From the NCBI GenBank assembly GCA_002696685.1, contig NZSI01000006.1, positions 1 to 7,995 on the forward strand: a stretch of 7,995 nucleotides of DNA, in the 5' to 3' direction. This stretch comes from Chloroflexota bacterium. GTDB lineage: Bacteria > Chloroflexota > Dehalococcoidia > SAR202 > UBA826. The stretch's first letter is position 1. Every line of letters starts with the position of its first letter. The translations under genes were made by a program, and so were the position numbers. Below the pieces are notes generated by a model. The model was given only the letters and a program-made list of their open reading frames with translations, did no database searches and had not been told where the DNA came from. Below, one piece after another: positions 5,436-7,995 of the stretch.

Positions 5436-6329
5436 ATGACTATCGGGTACAACAACTCGGACGCAGTTACTGATCTGGTTGAGAATTTGAATAACCTTGA
5501 CTATGTAGCTGATCCAGCGATAGCTACTTCTCTTCACTTGGCTCAAGTCCTCGAGAGACCTCTGCTCATAGAAGGTAGGGCTGGCGTAGGCAAAACCCAA
5601 ATTGCCGCCACCATGTCGGAATTACTTGATACTGAACTAATAAGGCTTCAATGCTATGAAGGCTTGGATGTAAATGCTGCCCTATACGAATGGAATTACC
5701 CAAAACAACTCCTATGGATCCGAATGAACGAACGTGGAAATCTATCTCCTAGTGAAATGGAGACAGAAATATTCGGAAGACAATTTTTACTTGAAAGACC
5801 TCTTTTAGCGGCTCTGACTAAGGAAAAAGCACCTGTATTACTGATTGATGAAGTAGATCGGGCTGATGAAGAATTTGAGGCATTCTTGTTAGAAATCCTT
5901 TCTGAGTTTCAGGTAACAATACCAGAGCTTGGCACTATCAAAGCATCTAATAAACCGCTCGTGATACTTACTTCCAACAGAACCCGTGATTTATCAGATG
6001 CTTTGAGAAGAAGGTGTCTCTATTTGTGGGTGGATTACCCTGAGCTACAAAAGGAGCTTCAAATAGTTCGAAAAAAAGTAGAGGGGGTTTCTGAACAACT
6101 TGCTCGCCAGGTATGCGAATTTGTTCAGGCAACTCGAACAGAGGGGCTTGGAAGAAATCCAGGAGTCTCTGAAACGTTAGATTGGACCACCGCTATGGTT
6201 GCTCTACATATGGATTATTTGGACCCTGAAGTTGTAACTCAAACAGTCGGTACCCTGATCAAAGACGCTGATGACTTAAACAATTTTAAGAAGACAACCA
6301 TTGAAAGAATTATTCAGTCGATTGGCTAA
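5436..6329 (+). CDS. MoxR-family AAA+ ATPase, CoxD-like
   Basis: AAA+ ATPase of the MoxR group, 297 residues, cytoplasmic, typical length for CoxD-like members. Walker A is GRAGVGKT at 47-54, Walker B VLLIDEVDRAD at 134-144 (Asp138, Glu139), sensor 1 TSN at 179-181, and an arginine cluster RRR at 191-193 that includes the likely arginine finger. The C-terminal part (about 200-297) is the helical lid, with ARQVCEFVQATR and a GRNPGVSETLDWTTAM segment common in this group. In aerobic CO dehydrogenase clusters CoxD is a chaperone-like ATPase needed for maturing the Mo active site, usually with the VWA protein CoxE. Position directly after a CoxL-like gene supports the same role here, by inference. 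No VWA partner is encoded next to it. A long inverted repeat lies in its 5' spacer. It could also be a general MoxR chaperone acting on an unrelated target. Confidence 0.92.
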   Translation: MTIGYNNSDAVTDLVENLNNLDYVADPAIATSLHLAQVLERPLLIEGRAGVGKTQIAATMSELLDTELIRLQCYEGLDVNAALYEWNYPKQLLWIRMNERGNLSPSEMETEIFGRQFLLERPLLAALTKEKAPVLLIDEVDRADEEFEAFLLEILSEFQVTIPELGTIKASNKPLVILTSNRTRDLSDALRRRCLYLWVDYPELQKELQIVRKKVEGVSEQLARQVCEFVQATRTEGLGRNPGVSETLDWTTAMVALHMDYLDPEVVTQTVGTLIKDADDLNNFKKTTIERIIQSIG

Positions 6330-6338
6330 ACTTGGCAC

Positions 6339-7445
6339 ATGCCTACTGACGACTCACGCTATCCTGAACACTACAGAGCGATAATTCATGCAGACTTCGA
6401 TGCGTTTTATGCTTCGGTGGAACAGAGAGACTACCCAGAATTAATTGGTAAACCTGTTGTGGTAGGAGGTAAGCCTGAAAGTAGAGGGGTAGTGGCGTCT
6501 GCTTCTTACGAAGCCAGGACATTTGGAATACGCTCTGCAATTCCTATGAGCAGGGCTTATAGGCTTTGTCCTCAACTTGTTCGGAGGCCTGCCAGATTTG
6601 AAATTTACCGATCTGTTTCCAGAAAGGTTATGGACATATTCCGCAGCATAACTCCAATAGTTGAGTCCCTTTCCTTAGACGAGGCATATTTGGATGTTAC
6701 TGAATACGAAACTAATGAAATAACTCCACCTTTGATGGCTCGGGTGCTTAAGGAGAAGGTTTGGGATGAGCTCTCTTTGACTATATCTGTAGGGGTGGGG
6801 ACATCAAAATGTGTGTCTAAAATTGCCTCTGATATGAATAAACCTAATGGTATAACTGTCGTGAGACCTGGGACAGAAAGACAATTTTTATCTCCATTAC
6901 CTGTCCAATCTATTTGGGGCATCGGGCCCAAAACCACGGAGCGATTGAATTCCTATGGGATTAATACGATTGGAGAACTGGCAACAAGAGATATATCGTG
7001 GTTTGAATCTAATTTTGGTTCAAACGGTAGGTCGGTAAGAGATATGTGTCTCGGAGAGGACCTGAGACCTGTGATTACACACCGTCAGCGAAAATCATTT
7101 AGTTCAGAAACCACTTTAGTCGATGACTCAGATGATCCAGAGATATTGCGAGAAATCGTGATCCGACTTAGTAATGATGTTGGTGCATCCTTGTTATCTC
7201 GAGGGACGAGAGGGAAAACAGTTAAACTCAAGTTGAGATCTTCAGATTTCGTCACCTTTACCAGACAGCGTTCGGTGATGGAACCAATTCAACTTTCTTC
7301 AGAAATAGCAGATATTGCTGTTACCCTACTCAATCAGGAATTAGATCTGAAAAACTCCTATAGGTTGATAGGTGTTGGGGTGTCAGGATTTGACTCACTT
7401 GAAAATTCTCAGGACGCTATGCAACTAAAACTGGAAGGATTTTGA
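6339..7445 (+). CDS. dinB: DNA polymerase IV (Y-family translesion polymerase)
   Basis: Error-prone Y-family polymerase that bypasses damaged template bases, 368 residues (E. coli DinB has 351). Palm/fingers domain from about residue 14: IIHADFDAFYASVEQ with catalytic Asp19 and steric-gate Tyr24, and SLSLDEAYLDVT with catalytic Asp114 and Glu115. SVGVGTSKCVSKIASDMNKP at 151-169 is also characteristic. The helix-hairpin-helix thumb is at about 190-215 (IWGIGPKTTERL), and the little-finger domain about 245-350. The C-terminus ends QLKLEGF (362-368), which resembles a sliding-clamp-binding motif of the QLxLxF type. ATG at 6339 is 9 nt after the ATPase stop codon. No clear Shine-Dalgarno precedes it, so translation may depend on ribosomes finishing the upstream gene. 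No LexA-like box was recognised nearby. An operon with the molybdenum-enzyme genes is implied by spacing only. Confidence 0.96.
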   Translation: MPTDDSRYPEHYRAIIHADFDAFYASVEQRDYPELIGKPVVVGGKPESRGVVASASYEARTFGIRSAIPMSRAYRLCPQLVRRPARFEIYRSVSRKVMDIFRSITPIVESLSLDEAYLDVTEYETNEITPPLMARVLKEKVWDELSLTISVGVGTSKCVSKIASDMNKPNGITVVRPGTERQFLSPLPVQSIWGIGPKTTERLNSYGINTIGELATRDISWFESNFGSNGRSVRDMCLGEDLRPVITHRQRKSFSSETTLVDDSDDPEILREIVIRLSNDVGASLLSRGTRGKTVKLKLRSSDFVTFTRQRSVMEPIQLSSEIADIAVTLLNQELDLKNSYRLIGVGVSGFDSLENSQDAMQLKLEGF

Positions 7446-7455
7446 AAAGTTTTCA
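7443..7455. repeat. Palindrome TGAAAAGTTTTCA carrying both convergent stop codons
   Basis: The 13-bp palindrome has the dinB TGA at its left end (7443-7445) and the complement of the peptidase TGA at its right end (7453-7455). Only 7 bp separate the two genes. The central single base leaves no loop, so it is not a terminator, and no intrinsic terminator is visible for either gene at this junction. Confidence 0.7.
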
Positions 7456-7995
7456 GTCGAGGCCATCTATTTTTACAGGTTTGATTTTCCCTGCCGCTTT
7501 AAAGCCAAAAACCTTGGAGTAAAAATATAGTTCGGCTTCCAATGTACGCTGAATGTTTTCAGATATTCTGAACCCATGTTGCTCTCCTTCAAATGGGAGA
7601 TAGGCGACCGGTATGCCTTTTTCTTTGAGAGATGCAACCATCATCTCCGCTTGATTTGGAAGTACTATTTTGTCTTCAAGACCCTGGAATAAAATTACTG
7701 GGCATGAGAGTTTTTCTGTGTGAAATATTGGTGATCTATCCATGTAAACAGTTCTATCTTTAGGATAAGGTCCGACCATCGAATCCATATATCGAGATTC
7801 GAATTTATGGGTTTCCTTTGCGAGAGCCTCTAGATCACTTACTCCGTAGTAGCTTGCGCCTGCTTTAAAAACATCCCTGAATGTCAAAGCCGCCAATGTG
7901 GTATAGCCACCGGCACTACCGCCCCGTATGCTCATTTTTTCTTTGTCTATGTCTCCTCTTTTTGCCAAATATAGGGCTCCGTTGACACAATCATC
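7453..7995 (-). CDS. S9-family serine peptidase (prolyl oligopeptidase type), C-terminal part (open at right edge)
   Basis: C-terminal 180 residues of an alpha/beta-hydrolase peptidase of the prolyl oligopeptidase/acylaminoacyl-peptidase group. The frame is open to position 7995, so the start and the expected N-terminal beta-propeller lie outside. Visible: [20 protein letters not shown] leading into the nucleophile elbow GGSAGG (Ser at residue 27 of the visible part), then GLEDKIVLP with the catalytic Asp (108) and EQHGFR with the catalytic His (140). The Ser-Asp-His spacing of 81 and 32 residues is typical of S9. The TTG near 7968 is internal Leu, not a start, because the family sequence continues upstream of it. 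It is convergent with dinB and separated from it by 7 bp. Substrate and location cannot be told, since any signal peptide would be in the missing part. Confidence 0.93.
   Translation of the reverse strand, partial: DDCVNGALYLAKRGDIDKEKMSIRGGSAGGYTTLAALTFRDVFKAGASYYGVSDLEALAKETHKFESRYMDSMVGPYPKDRTVYMDRSPIFHTEKLSCPVILFQGLEDKIVLPNQAEMMVASLKEKGIPVAYLPFEGEQHGFRISENIQRTLEAELYFYSKVFGFKAAGKIKPVKIDGLD

Noticed and set aside
7966..7968. TTG at 7968 as the start of a 171-residue hydrolase
   Set aside because: The S9 family sequence (DDCVNGALY) continues in frame upstream to the window edge, so the codon is an internal leucine and the gene is cut by the window.

Overview
The window comes from a bacterium of moderate GC (low-to-mid 40s percent by eye) with compact gene packing. 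The rpoB product lacks the large lineage-specific insertion seen in the N-terminal half of Escherichia coli beta. The gene mix is a form-II CoxL-like molybdenum hydroxylase, a MoxR/CoxD-type ATPase, Pol IV and an S9 peptidase. Together with the tone of the RpoB sequence this is compatible with Chloroflexota, perhaps a marine SAR202/Dehalococcoidia-like lineage. That placement is inference from memory of family sequences and was not tested.

Layout. (1) Positions 1-2393, minus strand: the first ~797 codons of rpoB, running off the left edge. (2) 2394-2993: a ~600-bp divergent intergenic region. It carries a candidate rpoB promoter, a clear intrinsic terminator placed between that promoter and the rpoB start (a likely attenuator), a second A/U-rich hairpin next to the rpoB ribosome binding site, several inverted and direct repeats, and a candidate promoter for the rightward genes. 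(3) 2994-5339, plus: a complete molybdopterin-binding large subunit of the xanthine dehydrogenase/CoxL superfamily, with the AYRGAGR active-site loop of form II rather than the CSFR loop of true CO dehydrogenase. (4) 5340-5435: a 96-bp spacer holding a perfect 12-bp inverted repeat whose right arm abuts the next Shine-Dalgarno. (5) 5436-6329, plus: a MoxR-family AAA+ ATPase resembling CoxD. (6) 6339-7445, plus: DNA polymerase IV (dinB), nine bases after the ATPase stop and without an obvious Shine-Dalgarno. (7) 7453-7995, minus: the C-terminal 180 residues of an S9-family serine peptidase, convergent with dinB and running off the right edge.

How the genes relate. The hydroxylase and the MoxR ATPase form a plausible functional pair, because CoxD-type ATPases mature the molybdenum active site of CoxL-type enzymes. 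The usual small [2Fe-2S] (CoxS), FAD (CoxM) and VWA (CoxE) partners are absent here, and the string instead ends in a translesion polymerase. rpoB and the S9 peptidase look like independent neighbours. No RNA gene, CRISPR array, insertion sequence or phage gene was recognised. The most unusual parts are the regulatory DNA between the divergent genes, the hairpin before the ATPase gene, and the stripped-down coxL-coxD-dinB gene string.
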